From Oncomelania hupensis (taxonomy: Eukaryota > Mollusca > Gastropoda > Littorinimorpha > Pomatiopsidae), in assembly GCA_036898135.1 (NCBI GenBank), contig CM072513.1:73894996-73958995 (forward strand): 64,000 bases of DNA. Direction: 5' to 3'. Positions within the stretch are counted from its first letter, which is position 1. Each line of letters starts with the position of its first letter. The notes beneath the pieces were generated by a model that saw only the letters and a program-made list of their open reading frames with translations, was not told the DNA's origin and ran no database searches. Shown in pieces: positions 22,549 through 33,678 of this stretch. A program made the translations under genes and the position numbers.

Positions 22549-23157
22549 ATGAGGATGATGGCTGTGACCACAATAATGCAATCAGTCCTCACTTGCTTGT
22601 TGCCAGCCATCTTCCTTGTGGCCCACCAAGTGTCATCACAAGCATCGACGTCACAGACGGTCAACGGCGTTCTGTATGCGGAAAACTTTACCTACTACAA
22701 ACTGAGTGGTGATGGCTGGCTTCGGCTAGAGCTTTACAGCCTTGAAGGAGATGTGGATTTGTATGTATCTGGCAGCACACTGCAGCCTTCCTTCTTTGAA
22801 TATGAGCTCAAGTCAGAGACTTGCGGTGTGGATGTAGTAGATATCCACTCCAACCTCAACCGGCCGGTGGGCATCGGACTTTACGCCCACCCTTTCTACA
22901 TTCAATCTACGTACAGGCTTGAAATCACTGTGGTAGAAGAACATGAGTCTGACGAATACGAACAGTTGTTCCAGATTTACCACTATCTCAACTATGATGA
23001 CGAGGAGGAGAACTACAACGAGGAGCAGAGAAGGAAGAGTGACAAGAGATCCAAATCCAAGCTCCAGTCTGCATCTGGAGAAGAGGAATCAGAGGAGCCA
23101 TTATGGTGGACCATTTTGCTTACCATATTGAAATTTATACTGGATGTGATTGTTTGA
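22549..23157 (+). CDS. C6orf120: C6orf120 / UPF0669 homologue
   Basis: An intact 202-codon frame in one exon. Residues 1-31 are a hydrophobic signal peptide (ending around HQVSSQA). Residues 40-130 hold the family core: ENFTYYKLSGDGWLRLELYS, LEGDVDLYVSGSTLQPSF, YELKSETCGVD and NRPVGIGLYAHP. An acidic, low-complexity linker follows, then a hydrophobic end (LWWTILLTILKFILDVIV). Human C6orf120 has the same layout (GDADLYVS, RPVGIGVYGHP, LWTILISILKL). NFT is a possible N-glycosylation site. The human protein is reported as secreted, with an apoptosis role in hepatocytes; its molecular function is unclear. An acceptor at 22488 places the whole CDS in one exon after a non-coding exon. The start is the first ATG of MRMMAV; the Met at codon 4 is equally possible. 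Confidence 0.93.
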   Translation: MRMMAVTTIMQSVLTCLLPAIFLVAHQVSSQASTSQTVNGVLYAENFTYYKLSGDGWLRLELYSLEGDVDLYVSGSTLQPSFFEYELKSETCGVDVVDIHSNLNRPVGIGLYAHPFYIQSTYRLEITVVEEHESDEYEQLFQIYHYLNYDDEEENYNEEQRRKSDKRSKSKLQSASGEEESEEPLWWTILLTILKFILDVIV

Positions 23158-23284
23158 AACGGAATGAGATGCTCACGAAATTCATAATTTATTGTGGTTA
23201 TAAGACTACTTTATTATATAGATTTATTTAATCAGTTTAGGCTGAAGACATATGAGTTTTATGAATTATGTAAATATATATTAA

Positions 23285-23291
23285 TAAATAA

Positions 23292-23378
<87 letters not shown>
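23285..23378. repeat. (TA)n-(GA)n compound microsatellite in the 3' UTR region
   Basis: AATAAATAAATAAA at 23284-23297 could serve as polyadenylation signals for the upstream gene. TA and GA dinucleotide arrays follow. Confidence 0.85.
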
Positions 23379-23384
<6 letters not shown>

Positions 23385-23414
23385 TGAATGATTTCAATTT
23401 ATTGAAACGTTTAA

Positions 23415-24381
23415 CCTTCGCTACACGTCGCTATTTTGCGTCCTATTTACACGTTGTGAGTAGAAAACTTCACATATCACGCAGAGAAGGAGCATCAAAG
23501 ATTATTCCTATTAGTACGCCGTGTGAAGAAAACTACACATAGTCAAAACATAAACAAGGAGTGAATAGAAAGCGATGCACGAGTCTACAAAATCGCATTT
23601 GTCTGTGCTTAGTAGCGTACTTTGATCATTTAAAGTGTGAACGTTTAAAATCTACCTTTTCATAATCTCGTTTCTACGGGACTACATATGAATATTCTTT
23701 CTTTCTCTGTTATACTGGGGAGACACCCTGGGTTATGCCTGATGTCGTGTCAGCAGCCACAGGCTAGATTAAATAGAGATATGGGTCTCGGAAGCTACTT
23801 AGTGCTGTAGGAGACCCTGGTCATCTCAGTGGAGTAAGCTAGTTAAAATTCTTGGTTTAGCCAAGTCTGTCTGAAGGAAGTTAATTTAACATGTGTAGGC
23901 TTCTCTTTAGATAACTAATGAATTAAAGTAAAGTTTTATTCGATTATATCTATTTTGCGCTAAGCTAATTTACTACATTTTGTCATCAATATTTCTGCTG
24001 TTACAAGCCATCAAAATGTGGAGGCACTAAACAGTGCTGCTCACATAGGCATTAAGCTGGTGTGTCTTGCAATATAGGTATTTTTTTACACATATGTGAC
24101 CAGATTGAAAAACAAAATATTAACTCACTAGAGCATCTGCTTATTTACGTGATATGGGTAGTTTTCTACACACGACGTGTAAATAAGGTTACAGAAATCT
24201 ACACCTTACTTACTCTTTATTAAAGTAAATTTTGTTTATTTAAAATGCACAGGTGTGTTCCTTGTATAATTCCTGAGACATTGATTTAATTTGAGCGAGA
24301 TAATCCAACAAACTAGAAATATACATATTAAAGTGTGACGCACTGTGACGTTTTCTAACCACAACGTGTAGTGAGTGAAGG
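23415..24381. mobile_element. piggyBac-like non-autonomous element, 967 bp
   Basis: TTAA flanks both sides (23411-23414 and 24382-24385). The element starts CCTTCGCTACACGT and ends ACGTGTAGTGAGTGAAGG. Subterminal CACGTTGTGAGTAGAAAAC on the left is mirrored by GTTTTCTAACCACAACGTG on the right. TTAA duplication with ends starting CC fits the piggyBac superfamily. No DDD transposase frame is visible, so this copy depends on enzyme made elsewhere. Confidence 0.8.
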
Positions 24382-24885
24382 TTAAGAGAGATTTTGTAAA
24401 TAATTTATTTTTTGACATTCTTATATTGCTATATATATAGTCAACAAATGACTTGACTCTTGAGCAACAATTTTTTCTTGTGTGTATAAATGTATTGTAT
24501 TTGTTTAATTTTGTGAGGAAAAAAAAGAGTTGAATATGCCCTTTCAGATTTGCTCCAAATTTATTTAATTCTGTTGACTTTGTAAATGTTTCGTAATTTT
24601 TTTCTTTCTTTTTGTCTGCCATAACAGGTTTTTTTCGTATGAGAGGTTACGATAACCCACAATGAATTGCAAACCTTGATGTGACCTGCGAGGTCACCTA
24701 TACACAAGCTACAAACTGCTTTCTTCAAAATTCTTCCCTTCATTTTTGCTTCCTTTGTTTTCAACAGGCAGTTACATGTTTTCCGGTTGTGAAATTTGAT
24801 GATTACAAATTGAGAAGTTATTCATGCAATATGTGCTCATTTTGGTTGTATTCCTTGTCTGTATTCATACTGTAAGTGTGTGTGT

Positions 24886-25115
24886 GGGTGTGCGCATGTT
24901 TACACGGCGTTATTTGGACAAACTAGTGCACATCTACACGTTCTTTGGACAGACCTCCTTGTTGGTAACGTCCATTTAATGATCCGTTAGGGTTAGGGCT
25001 AGGGTTAGGGGTTAGAACACTTAAAAGTACTTAGAAAGGGGGTCGTAGCACGACCCATTGTCCACACAACATATTTGGCGTTTGAGTAAAGTCCAAATAA
25101 CAGTGTCTGTGCAAG
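24886..25115. mobile_element. Second MITE type with telomere-like core
   Basis: GTTATTTGGAC (24909) and GTCCAAATAAC (25091) are inverted and enclose GTTAGGGTTAGGGCTAGGG (24987-25005). TG and TA/CA microsatellites flank it, as in the MITE at 13003. The ends differ, so it is a separate but similarly built family. Confidence 0.6.

Positions 25116-25118
<3 letters not shown>

Positions 25119-25155
<37 letters not shown>
25119..25155. repeat. (TA)n(CA)n microsatellite
   Basis: About 14 TA units followed by a short ACAC run. Confidence 0.9.
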
Positions 25156-25156
<1 letters not shown>

Positions 25157-25511
25157 CACGTTTTTAGAGCCCTACTTCCTGTCTTGCTTTATAAAAATTA
25201 CACTTTATTGAAACCAAACCATCAACTTTTTAAACCCATAACTCATCAGTTTATGATAGCAAGAGATAACTGTATCTTGCAGGAAGGTAAAAGATGTCTG
25301 TTTAGAGTTAAGCCAGCATGGAGTTCAGATTAATCTGTTTTATACCCATTGATTGAAGTTTCCTGGCAGTGAAAAGGTTGGAATCAATTTCAGGCCTTTT
25401 AAAATTAAATAGTGGAAAAGATTGAGACTTTCATGTCCAAATTTTATAGCAGCTAGTTCCCTTGATCACATTTGTGCGCAGTGTAAAACTTGTTTAGGAT
25501 CGCAGCGATTG

Positions 25512-25829
25512 ACCCACAATGAAAACTGCCATGAACTTCAAGTGTCTGACCATTTTTAATAAAAACATTAAAGAACGAACTTTGGGAATTTTGCAAGCTC
25601 TCAGATTATTATTGTTGATGTGATAATATTCCATGCTGTATTCATGTTTTCATGTAAATAAAAATTGTTCTTCTTTTATAAAACATCACCCACAATGGAA
25701 ACTGCCATGAACTGCAAGTGTCTGACCATTTTTAATAAAAACATTAAAGAACGAACTTCGGGAACTTTGCAAGCCCTCAGATTGTTATTGTTGATGTGAT
25801 AATATTGCATGCTGTATTCATGTTTTTCA
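25512..25829. repeat. Segmental duplication of about 140 bp with a ~30-bp spacer
   Basis: The first unit (25512-25655) begins ACCCACAATGAAAACTGCC. The second (25686-25829) begins ACCCACAATGGAAACTGCC. They differ at only a few positions, so this is a recent local duplication. Confidence 0.9.
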
Positions 25830-25962
25830 ATTTTTTATTTTTTTGGTTTGTTTCTTTTGGGCTGTTATTAGTGCCATTGGTATGCAGCACAGAAATTATC
25901 TTGTGTTTCTGGGGGTCACAATAAAGAGTTTTGATTTTGATAATTTGTGTCCCACTTTTGAT

Positions 25963-26126
25963 AATTAATATGAATAAAGATCGTAATCCTTGTTCTAAAT
26001 TCAGGCATGAGAATCTTCGGAAAAAGAAGACGGAACACGCAATGAATTAATATGAATAAAGATCGTAATCCTTGTTCTAAATTCAGGCATGAGAATCTTC
26101 GGAAAAAGAAGACGGAACACGCAATG
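25963..26126. repeat. Perfect 82-bp tandem duplication
   Basis: Units 25963-26044 and 26045-26126 appear identical, each starting AATTAATATGAATAAAGATC and ending CGCAATG. The identity suggests either a very recent event or an assembly artefact. Confidence 0.93.
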
Positions 26127-26364
26127 ACACTAACACAGACATTTTCCTCATACTATTTCTGTCAGTGTATTGTATTTTCTGGCTGAGTTAGATGGATTCA
26201 ATATATTTATGTTCATACATTCAGTATTTCTCATCATCAGTTATCATGAATCCAATTGCACTGTTCTGAAGTAACCTTTTCGACTCACAAGCATAGCAAT
26301 GGGCCCATGTACTCACATACAGACACACGCACACACACACCCGCACACACACACACACATTTTT

Positions 26365-26631
26365 GTAAAAACGACATTCTGATGATTTGTGAAAAAAACA
26401 GGGATTTTTTTGACACACTTTTCATTTTCGTGACATTATTTTGACATTTTCAAATTTTTGAACCTAACCCTAACCCAAACACTAACCCTAACCCTTAACC
26501 TAACCCTAAGCCTAAAACAGCTGTAACTCTACCGGAACTCTATTTTGACGTCAAAATAGGGCAGCCTTCCAAAAAAGTCCAAAGAAACCATGTGGAGTTC
26601 CATGAGTGTGTCACTGTAACGTCGTTTCTAC
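26365..26631. mobile_element. MITE with telomere-like core, copy B
   Basis: Termini GTAAAAACGACATT and AACGTCGTTTCTAC are inverted. The core has many CCCTAACCC/CCTAACCC units (26462-26515) and then CTATTTTGACGTCAAAATAG, a perfect palindrome with a CRE (TGACGTCA) at its centre. CA arrays flank it. Confidence 0.85.
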
Positions 26632-26671
26632 ATGCCCACACACACACACACACCCACACACACACAACCGT

Positions 26672-26912
26672 GTAGAAACGCCGTTGTGATGACTTTCATG
26701 AAACTCTACATATACGTTACTTTGACATTTTTACAAATTTGTCCATTTTTTGAAGCTATCCCTAACTCTTAACCCAAACTCTAACACTTAACGCTAAGTC
26801 TAACAAAGCCCTATAACCCTAACGGAACACTGTTTTGACGTCAAAATAACGGGGTCCATCAAAAGAAAGTACGTAGAGGTTCAAGTGTATGTTAGAATAA
26901 AGGCGTTTCTAC
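26672..26912. mobile_element. MITE with telomere-like core, copy C
   Basis: GTAGAAACGCCGTTGTGATG on the left and GGCGTTTCTAC on the right. The core is degenerate CCCTAAC repeats at 26758-26830, then TTTTGACGTCAAAATAACGG. Copies B and C lie 40 bp apart and share a (CA)n spacer. Confidence 0.85.
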
Positions 26913-26920
26913 CTAGCCAC

Positions 26921-26933
26921 ACACACACACACA

Positions 26934-26979
<46 letters not shown>

Positions 26980-26980
26980 A
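26921..26980. repeat. (CA)n microsatellite
   Basis: CA array of about 28 units with one CC interruption, at the right edge of MITE copy C. Confidence 0.9.
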
Positions 26981-26986
26981 ACACGA

Positions 26987-27901
26987 TCAACATTTTTGCA
27001 AATCGGTGCGAGACGAGTCCTAAATAGTCATTTAAACTGACCCCAAAAAATAACAACAAAAACATCAGTCCGTCTGTGTCTGGTGTCCGCCGTCTGGATG
27101 TACAAAACTTACGAGTGGATTAATACCTCAGAACCTATTTCAACTATGGCAACCAAACGTGGTGAGATGAGGTAGGCCTATATCCATGAGACCTCATTGA
27201 TCAGTGAATGAATGACTTCACTTCAATTGAGGTCAAGATCACAGGGTCAACAAATGTTATTACAAAAATGACCATTTAGGCATTTTTCACAAAATTTTAA
27301 TTTTTTAAATAAGTTATTAATATTGAACTTATGATTCATTGATGCATGATAAATATCAATTAGACACACGTCCCATGCACTGGAGCTGTCCAAAGTCAGT
27401 AAGTCTTTGAAATGATACTTTGAAATGATCTTGACCATAAACAATGAGAGACATACAGTTCAAACTTGTATTTAGAGATCATAGATTGATCTTTCATGTT
27501 TGTTTTATTTTTGCGTCGATCTTGAAGGTCAAAGTCATTTTAGGCCTTGCAAAATCATAAAAAATATGTCATCATACACTGGGTTATTTGATCATACATG
27601 AGCATGAGATGTCACATGAAGTTCAAGGTGATTCCAAGGTCAAGGTCACAGAAGGTTAAGGTTATCCCAAGTTAACAGTTTTTGTGTGTGTGCATAATAC
27701 AACTTGCTGAAGTTTATTTGATATTATACGTGAGTGTATTTGGAGTCGGAGGTCAAGGTCAAGAGCATAGAAAGATCAAAGTCAGTATTACTTTGCTTTT
27801 TAATGCCACTGTTTCATTTTTTTGTTCTTCTGGGCAGTCATTTTCATGTTAAATATTGCAAGTTTAATAAGGTGAGTCATATGGGCTTTGCTCTTCTAGT
27901 T
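26987..27901 (-). repeat. TGACCTTGA-rich dispersed repeat, reversed copy
   Basis: Ends with GTGAGTCATATGGGCTTTGC and CTTCTAG (27864-27899), the reverse complement of the 5' end of the copies at 15501 and 16461. It contains AAGGTCAAGGTCA-type motifs at about 27535, 27640 and 27755. Its left terminus is degenerate. Confidence 0.8.
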
Positions 27902-28056
27902 TTTAAGATATTTTTTGAATACTAATTGTTCTGAAAGTATGGTTTAGTGACATCAAGGAGATTGTTACTGCATGCAGATAAAGAGTTGTTGAGTCAGTGT
28001 GTAAATTTGGATTTAAATTTGAACTCATTGGTGAGAAATTACTGCATCTTGAAGTC

Positions 28057-28700
28057 CTATCATATCCTATCTTATCTCGTAAATCGAAAGTTGTTGGGTC
28101 GTCACAATTGATCGTTTAACCAGCTTACTCCATCTTTCTCTGTCCTCAGCAACCCTCATGGCTTCACTCAGTGTCAAGCCAGTCGATTCTTGAATGTCGT
28201 CCTCCCACCTCTTATTCTGTCTCTCTCTTCTTCTGCCTCCTTGCTTCGTGTCTTGCAGGATGGTCTTTGCTCCGGTGACGTGGCCATACCAACGGCGTTT
28301 CCGTTTCTTCACCACTGTGAGCATGTCATCGTGTTGTCCAATGGCTTATGAAATGGTTTGTTGGACTTCGTCGTTTGTGATTTGCTGGGTATAGTCTTCT
28401 ATAGCACGTCATCTTTATGGATTGTATTCTTCGTGGTAGATCTGATGTGAGGGTCCATGTTTCGCAAGCGTATAGGAAGATGGAGATGACAAGGGAGCGC
28501 AGCAGCCTTACCTTGGAGTGTAGACTGATGGTCCTGTCTTTCCAAATGGACTTCAACCTTGTCAGGGCAGCCATTGCTGGTGCGATCCCGGAGAGGACTT
28601 CCTTTCGGGATCCATTGAAGTGCACTTTTGTAAAGTTGTGGTGTCTCCCGGTGCAAGTTTTACGTGTGGAAAATGTAAACATTTCCTCAGTTTCAGGGGG
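28057..28700 (-). pseudogene. 3' end of a 5'-truncated LINE (RT C-terminus), broken
   Basis: The - strand encodes VRLLRSLVISIFLYACETWT, SDLPRRIQSIKMTCYRRL and, in a shifted frame, LTVVKKRKRRWYGHVTG, GGRRRER, RWEDDIQESTGL. It belongs to the same family as 5213-5858. The tail is a degenerate TATCC/TATCT repeat at 28059-28078. At least one frameshift separates the halves. Confidence 0.85.
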
Positions 28701-28884
28701 CGCTCGTCCCCTGACCCCCATCTGGGGCGTTACCGATGGACCCTAGCAGGGGCCTGTGTTGGCCCACGCGCCCCCCTGCCTCCACCGCAATAATTTCCTT
28801 CTTTTTGCTTATGTCAATTCCCCTGCCAAGTGTTTCGTTAAATGGTGCCTTGCCATAATTCATGAAAATTGTTAAGAGTTATAA

Positions 28885-29520
28885 TATTATTTCCCCCGTG
28901 GGGGTGCCAGGGGTTTCTGTATTAACAGTAGCCCCAGTTTCTGGAAATTTAGCGCTTTAAATTCCCACTGTTGCTGTCTTTCTCCTATGTTCTTTCTCAT
29001 TCCTACTCTGTTTTATCAATCTACTATACTATCTTCTTCGCTAGACCAGTCACCTATCTTTTTTCTTCTTGAAAACTTCCAAAACTCCTCATTTGTGTAT
29101 GAGGTCTGTTGGGTCAGCTTGGGAATATTGGACGCTTTCTGCCAAATGGTCACTAAGGCTTCTTATGATATTATTATTTAGCAATGTAGGCATTTTCTAT
29201 GTATGTGTTTTGTTGATATTTTATCATGATGTTTGTATTCTATTTTGTTTTGTAAAGTGACCGGCTGGTGGAGTGCCTTCAGTGTTACCATTGGGGTTGT
29301 TTCAGCAGATCTTTTATACAGATCAGGGATGAGTCTTCTTTCAACCAAGTCATGGTCCTGATTTTGTGGTCCTGATTCGGCTCTTTGCAGTCCGCTGGAC
29401 CCAGTTAGCAATGAATAACTAACTAACCTTTTTTCAACCAAGTTCTGGTCCTGATTTTGTGGTCCTGATTCGGCTCTTTGCAGTCCGCGTGACCCTGTAA
29501 ACAATGAATAACTAACTAAC
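28885..29520 (+). mobile_element. ~590-bp retroposon copy with duplicated 3' end
   Basis: The 5' end TTTCCCCCGTGGGGGTGCC (about 28891) is followed by the family body and 3' GCAGTCCGCTGGACCCAG and AATGAATAACTAACTAACC at 29388-29427. A second copy of the last ~90 bp (29431-29522) follows in tandem. Full-length 5' start, no ORF. Confidence 0.85.
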
Positions 29521-30937
29521 CAATTTAATAGTATTGTTTCTTTGTGAACGAATGTATTATTGTATGTAATGGTTGTGTGTGAGTAAACAAGCATATGCCG
29601 TCACGTGAAAGACTCAAAGAGTTAAAATGTGAGCTTGCGCTTGAGAGTTCTACCACAAGATGGTGAAAATGGAGAGAAATGTAACCACATATGAAAGAAA
29701 TGCCACATTGTATTGTTTATTGTTGATTAATGCAGTGCAATGTTTGGTGCTTTGGAAGTTCGAATAATTAGTTTTCAGAGAAACTGTTGAATATTTTCCA
29801 AATGAAAATGAATAAGCTTATTTATGCCACAAAAGACAGAAGGAATACTTATTAATTGTGCTTGTCTGGCCTTTGTGTGAATGTATTTAAGCTGTTTCAG
29901 TAATTGTATATGGCGGATATAGATTACGGAATGGATGGTGAATGCGCACTGTGAGGTGTACGTGATTATGAGTTTGTCATGTATTAAACTGTCAAAACTG
30001 CATATATTTTGAGTGTGGGGTTTATTTTGAGCTTTATTCTAAGTTACTTTATAGAACTATGCCTTTTCTGTCAGTTGCAGTCACAACACTACATTAGCAG
30101 TTAAACAGAAATGCACATAAAACGGATATGCATGCATGTTGATGATGATGATTATGAATTGGTGATGATGAAGATGGTGATGATTAAGTGGTTGACCAAC
30201 TCGGTGAAGGGGAATGAATTACGTATGTTAGTCATCTTGAGTAGACATTGCTGGATGTTATTATAATATATATGATATATAATGAATTCTCTACCCTGGT
30301 CATGCGATTACCCTGTTGTATATAAACTGGTACACTGAGTGTGTGTGCGCATGTCCCCTATACGCTAAGTGTCCGGGGACTTTAATCTATACCAACGTAA
30401 CATAGCGTGTGTGCGCGCCTGTAGTTGTGTTGCATGTGCATGCATTACCCTTCATTATGCTGCAAAATTGGGTGCTGGTTGGCAGTTTACCGTTGGCGTT
30501 AATAAGTAACCATACATGAACTTTGATATTTCGACGGTCCCATTTAATGATCTCCATTTTACTCGTTTGGCTATTGAGCATTTATCCTTGCCCATTGAGA
30601 AGTCCTGTTTTTCAGTCTCAACCCACACCCTGTCATCCCATTGTCCCCCCTACCCACCCCATATCTGTTCTCGCACTTTCTCGACTTCATTGTCGTTCTC
30701 TAACTTCCCCACCCCCACCCACAATCTCATCACCATCGCCTTGATCCCTCATGAGACAAGTAGCTCAGAGAATTATGTTTTTGTTGATTTAAGAGCACCG
30801 ATCTATTGTAGTTAGACAAGAGGCCGGTTGACAACTCTATGGGTGTGCTTAAAGACACATTTGCCATTCACACAAAACAAACACGTCCGTCTGTCTGTCG
30901 AGAAAATTATGTCTGTCTCTGTGTCTTTCTGTCTATC

Positions 30938-30940
<3 letters not shown>
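29521..30940. other. Intergenic stretch, no gene seen
   Basis: AT-rich, with a GAT-rich patch at 30137-30190. The short frames at 30387-30815 show no domain. TTTAATCTATACC and a CTAAGTGTCCGGGGAC phrase at 30364-30380 resemble sequence at 19365-19390 (GTGTCCGGGGACGGTAATCTA), a further small dispersed repeat. Confidence 0.5.

Positions 30941-31020
<80 letters not shown>
30909..31020. repeat. (CTGT)n-(CT)n microsatellite
   Basis: CTGT units give way to a long uninterrupted CT array (30962-31020). It yields spurious Arg-Glu and Leu-Ser frames on both strands. Confidence 0.95.
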
Positions 31021-31023
<3 letters not shown>

Positions 31024-31659
31024 AGGGCACCGGTCCACAGATGATGCGTTCTGAAAGACACCCACAATAGGACAGGCAGGATCATCATGAACACAACCTT
31101 AAATTCCTTACAATGTGGAACTCTTGCCAGTAAAGTTAAATGATCCCTCTTTCGTAAGTTACCTTTCAAGTGTAAACTTTGTTTGCCTGACGGAAACATA
31201 AGCTGATAAAGATTTTGAATTTGCTGGAAATTTTCTGGGTTTTTAAAAATTAGCAGCTTGGAAACTCGAACAGAAAGATTCTCTTTCTCATGAAGGTAGA
31301 AATTCGGGTGGGATTCTGTCACCGCCACGACCCCGTCCAAGCAGACGCCACAAACAAACAACTTACACACGCAGACAGCCCAGACAGGATGACGATTTCC
31401 AACAGACGCGAAGTGATGAAAACACAACAAGTATATATACAACTTTCAAACTATTTATTCATTCAAGCCACACTCTCATACACATACAACATTTACACAT
31501 GAAAAGAAAATAATGATGATGAAACAATCAATGGTTCAATGAAATGACACGTCAGGGTGATCGATGGTTGCTAGCCAACCCAGTCCGCATAACGAATCGT
31601 GCGTAGCCAACGTCCGTTCGCACGTACTAATACAATAGGGGGGTCAAGTGCATAGGAGG

Positions 31660-32185
31660 AGGACAACATGGAATGAGCCCACCTGGTTGGATGAAGTCCT
31701 CGATGCCTCCTTGCAGCGTGACGGTCCACGAAGTCCCGTTGATAGTAATCCTCCCCTGCTTGTGGCTGTAGTCGGCGCCCGTGCTGATGATGACGATACG
31801 TGGTGGCGTCGCTGCTCCGACTCGCCACTGACGGCGATGATGATGATGGTGACGGTGACACAGCAGGCACGGCAGTCCTGCCACTGTCGACGTCACACAG
31901 CTGTACCCCTCTGGTCAGCTTCCCCGCGACGTCTAGGCCAGGCTCCGACCGCCCACGTGTCCAATCACCAACGGAAATGGTAGGGTTGAGGAGAGATGGT
32001 GATGTAGACAATGACGAAGTTGAGAAGACAAAAATGATGATAACGTAGACAACAAGTATGGCGATGATGATGGTCGATCCACTTGATCGAATGCTGTCGT
32101 CGATGTCGCACAACGTCGATCGACGTCGAACCTGTAACACGCTTGTTGCATTGTTAATATCCTGCTTGCTCGACTCTGTCCCCCT
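31660..32185 (-). CDS. Possible exon of a single-pass membrane protein, frameshifted
   Basis: One - strand frame (about 32185 to 31571) encodes DSIRSSGSTIIIAILVVYV followed by IIIFVFSTSS, a good membrane segment, then a Ser/Thr-rich stretch, like a type II signal anchor with stem. The neighbouring frame at 31800-31660 encodes PPRIVIISTGADYSHKQGR, ITINGTSWTVTLQGG, which looks more protein-like than the first frame there and ends at a possible donor (CAACCAG|GTGGGC). A single frameshift near 31810-31880, in a run of CAT/CGT triplets, would join the two. The ITING segment vaguely recalls the start of ILEI/FAM3-type domains of stem-anchored glycosyltransferases. This is a weak impression only. 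Confidence 0.3.
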
Positions 32186-32189
32186 TCTC

Positions 32190-32995
32190 TACACACACTC
32201 TCCCCCCCTCTCTCTCACAACTTCCTTTCGATGCTCGAGGGGACACAACTGCTGTCTGTTTCCCCTCCTTGACTCTCTCCTCACTTATCTCCCCTAGCTA
32301 TCGTTATTGTCGCACTCGCAATATAACATATCATAAAACACAATGAAATTATGAATGCAATGAAACATGAGCATAGCTGCAAATGAATACATGTAACCAT
32401 CATCACATTATTCACATCAGGCAACCACAACAACAACAGCAACCACTCTCATCCTCACCTTCATTCTCACCTTCATTCTCCTACACCCGCACACTTCCTT
32501 CCCTCTATCTTTCCACAGTGCAACCATCTCCACCCTCTCCTTCCTCACGCATACCTCTCGTACCCACACCCCATAGCCAGCACTGGGTTCTCGGACACAG
32601 TAAGGAAAGTATCACCCCCACACTCACCCAGCCGGTTCAAATGTAGTTGCACTCGTAGCCCTTTCCACCACTCCTACGAATACTCCGTGTAGGGTAAATC
32701 CTGTAGTGCGTAGCCTTCCTAGCGGAAACTACCTCACGCTAACTACTACACTACCACAACTTTGCTTTTCTATAACTGTACTCCACTTTGAGTATTACCA
32801 CCATAGAAACTAGCAACCTTTTCAACTAGTATTTTCTAGACCGGTTACCAAAATCCGTCGATAACCGTCTAAGCCCTACACCACAGAAAAACCCCGAGCA
32901 CCAGACAATACGTCTTTCCTGTAGCTCTGTCAAATACGTTCTGCCTAGAAGTGAGTACTTTTCCCAACTAGCTAACCACTCCGCAATGCGCTCGC
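32190..32995. other. Low-complexity C-rich stretch, no gene seen
   Basis: Pyrimidine-rich sequence at 32170-32290 and CA/CTC-rich sequence at 32390-32580. Ser/Pro/Thr-rich frames here reflect composition. Confidence 0.5.
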
Positions 32996-33007
32996 ACGCT
33001 TAGCACG

Positions 33008-33128
33008 CTTCCGGCTAGCAAACTTGTTTTTTCCAACCTAGTTCCAGTCATTCGCCAAAAAAGGCAATCACCGAAGTCGAACGAAGCTCTCCGAGGTGTT
33101 ACGAAATGATGCTTGCATGACTACGACT
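33008..33128 (+). repeat. Arm 1 of a 1.7-kb-spaced inverted repeat
   Basis: CTTCCGGCTAGCAAACTTG, TTTTTTCCAACCTAGTTCCA and CCGAAGTCGAACGAAGCTCT are found reverse-complemented at 34790-34932, with about 80% identity and small indels. Confidence 0.8.
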
Positions 33129-33607
33129 AGCTGACATTAAAAATGATCGCTGTTGCTTCTAGTTCTGTTCGATTTACACAGATTTAGCATTACGCAACGG
33201 TATACTTTGTTAATATGAGCATAATATGAGCATAATTATTATCGACCATATTTAATAGTTGCGTTCCTTGATTTGCATGTTGTTAGTTCTCAGCAGTAAA
33301 GGCTAATAATAGCATTGCCCATTTCCTGCCTAGAACCAAGTAGACACTGTTATACAGTATACATAGGCTTAATCTACATTATTATATTATAAGTCAGTCT
33401 CCGCGCAGCGAAGAAGCTCACTAGCTGAATATAATTATTAGACCTGTATTGCTTGTTTTATACGTAAATAAATGTATAAACTATATCTATTCTAATTGAT
33501 AATAATTAGGCCTATACTTTATAATATTCGAATCTTGAAATTTCCGGAGAAGGACGAGTAGGCTAAGCGAATTTTTTTTTAATAACTCGAGATCAGAGTT
33601 AAATTAA

Positions 33608-33678
33608 TAGTTAGTTATTCATTGCTTACAGGGTCCAGCGGACTGCAAAGAGTCGAATCAGAACCACAAAATCAAGAC
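33608..33678 (-). mobile_element. 71-bp retroposon copy with 24-bp target duplication
   Basis: Only the 3' end of the family (CAGGGTCCAGCGGACTGCAA, tail AGTTAGTTATTCATTGC) is inserted between two identical 24-bp direct repeats at 33584-33607 and 33679-33702. The repeats start AACTCGAGATCAG and end GTTAAATTAA. This is extreme 5' truncation. Confidence 0.92.
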
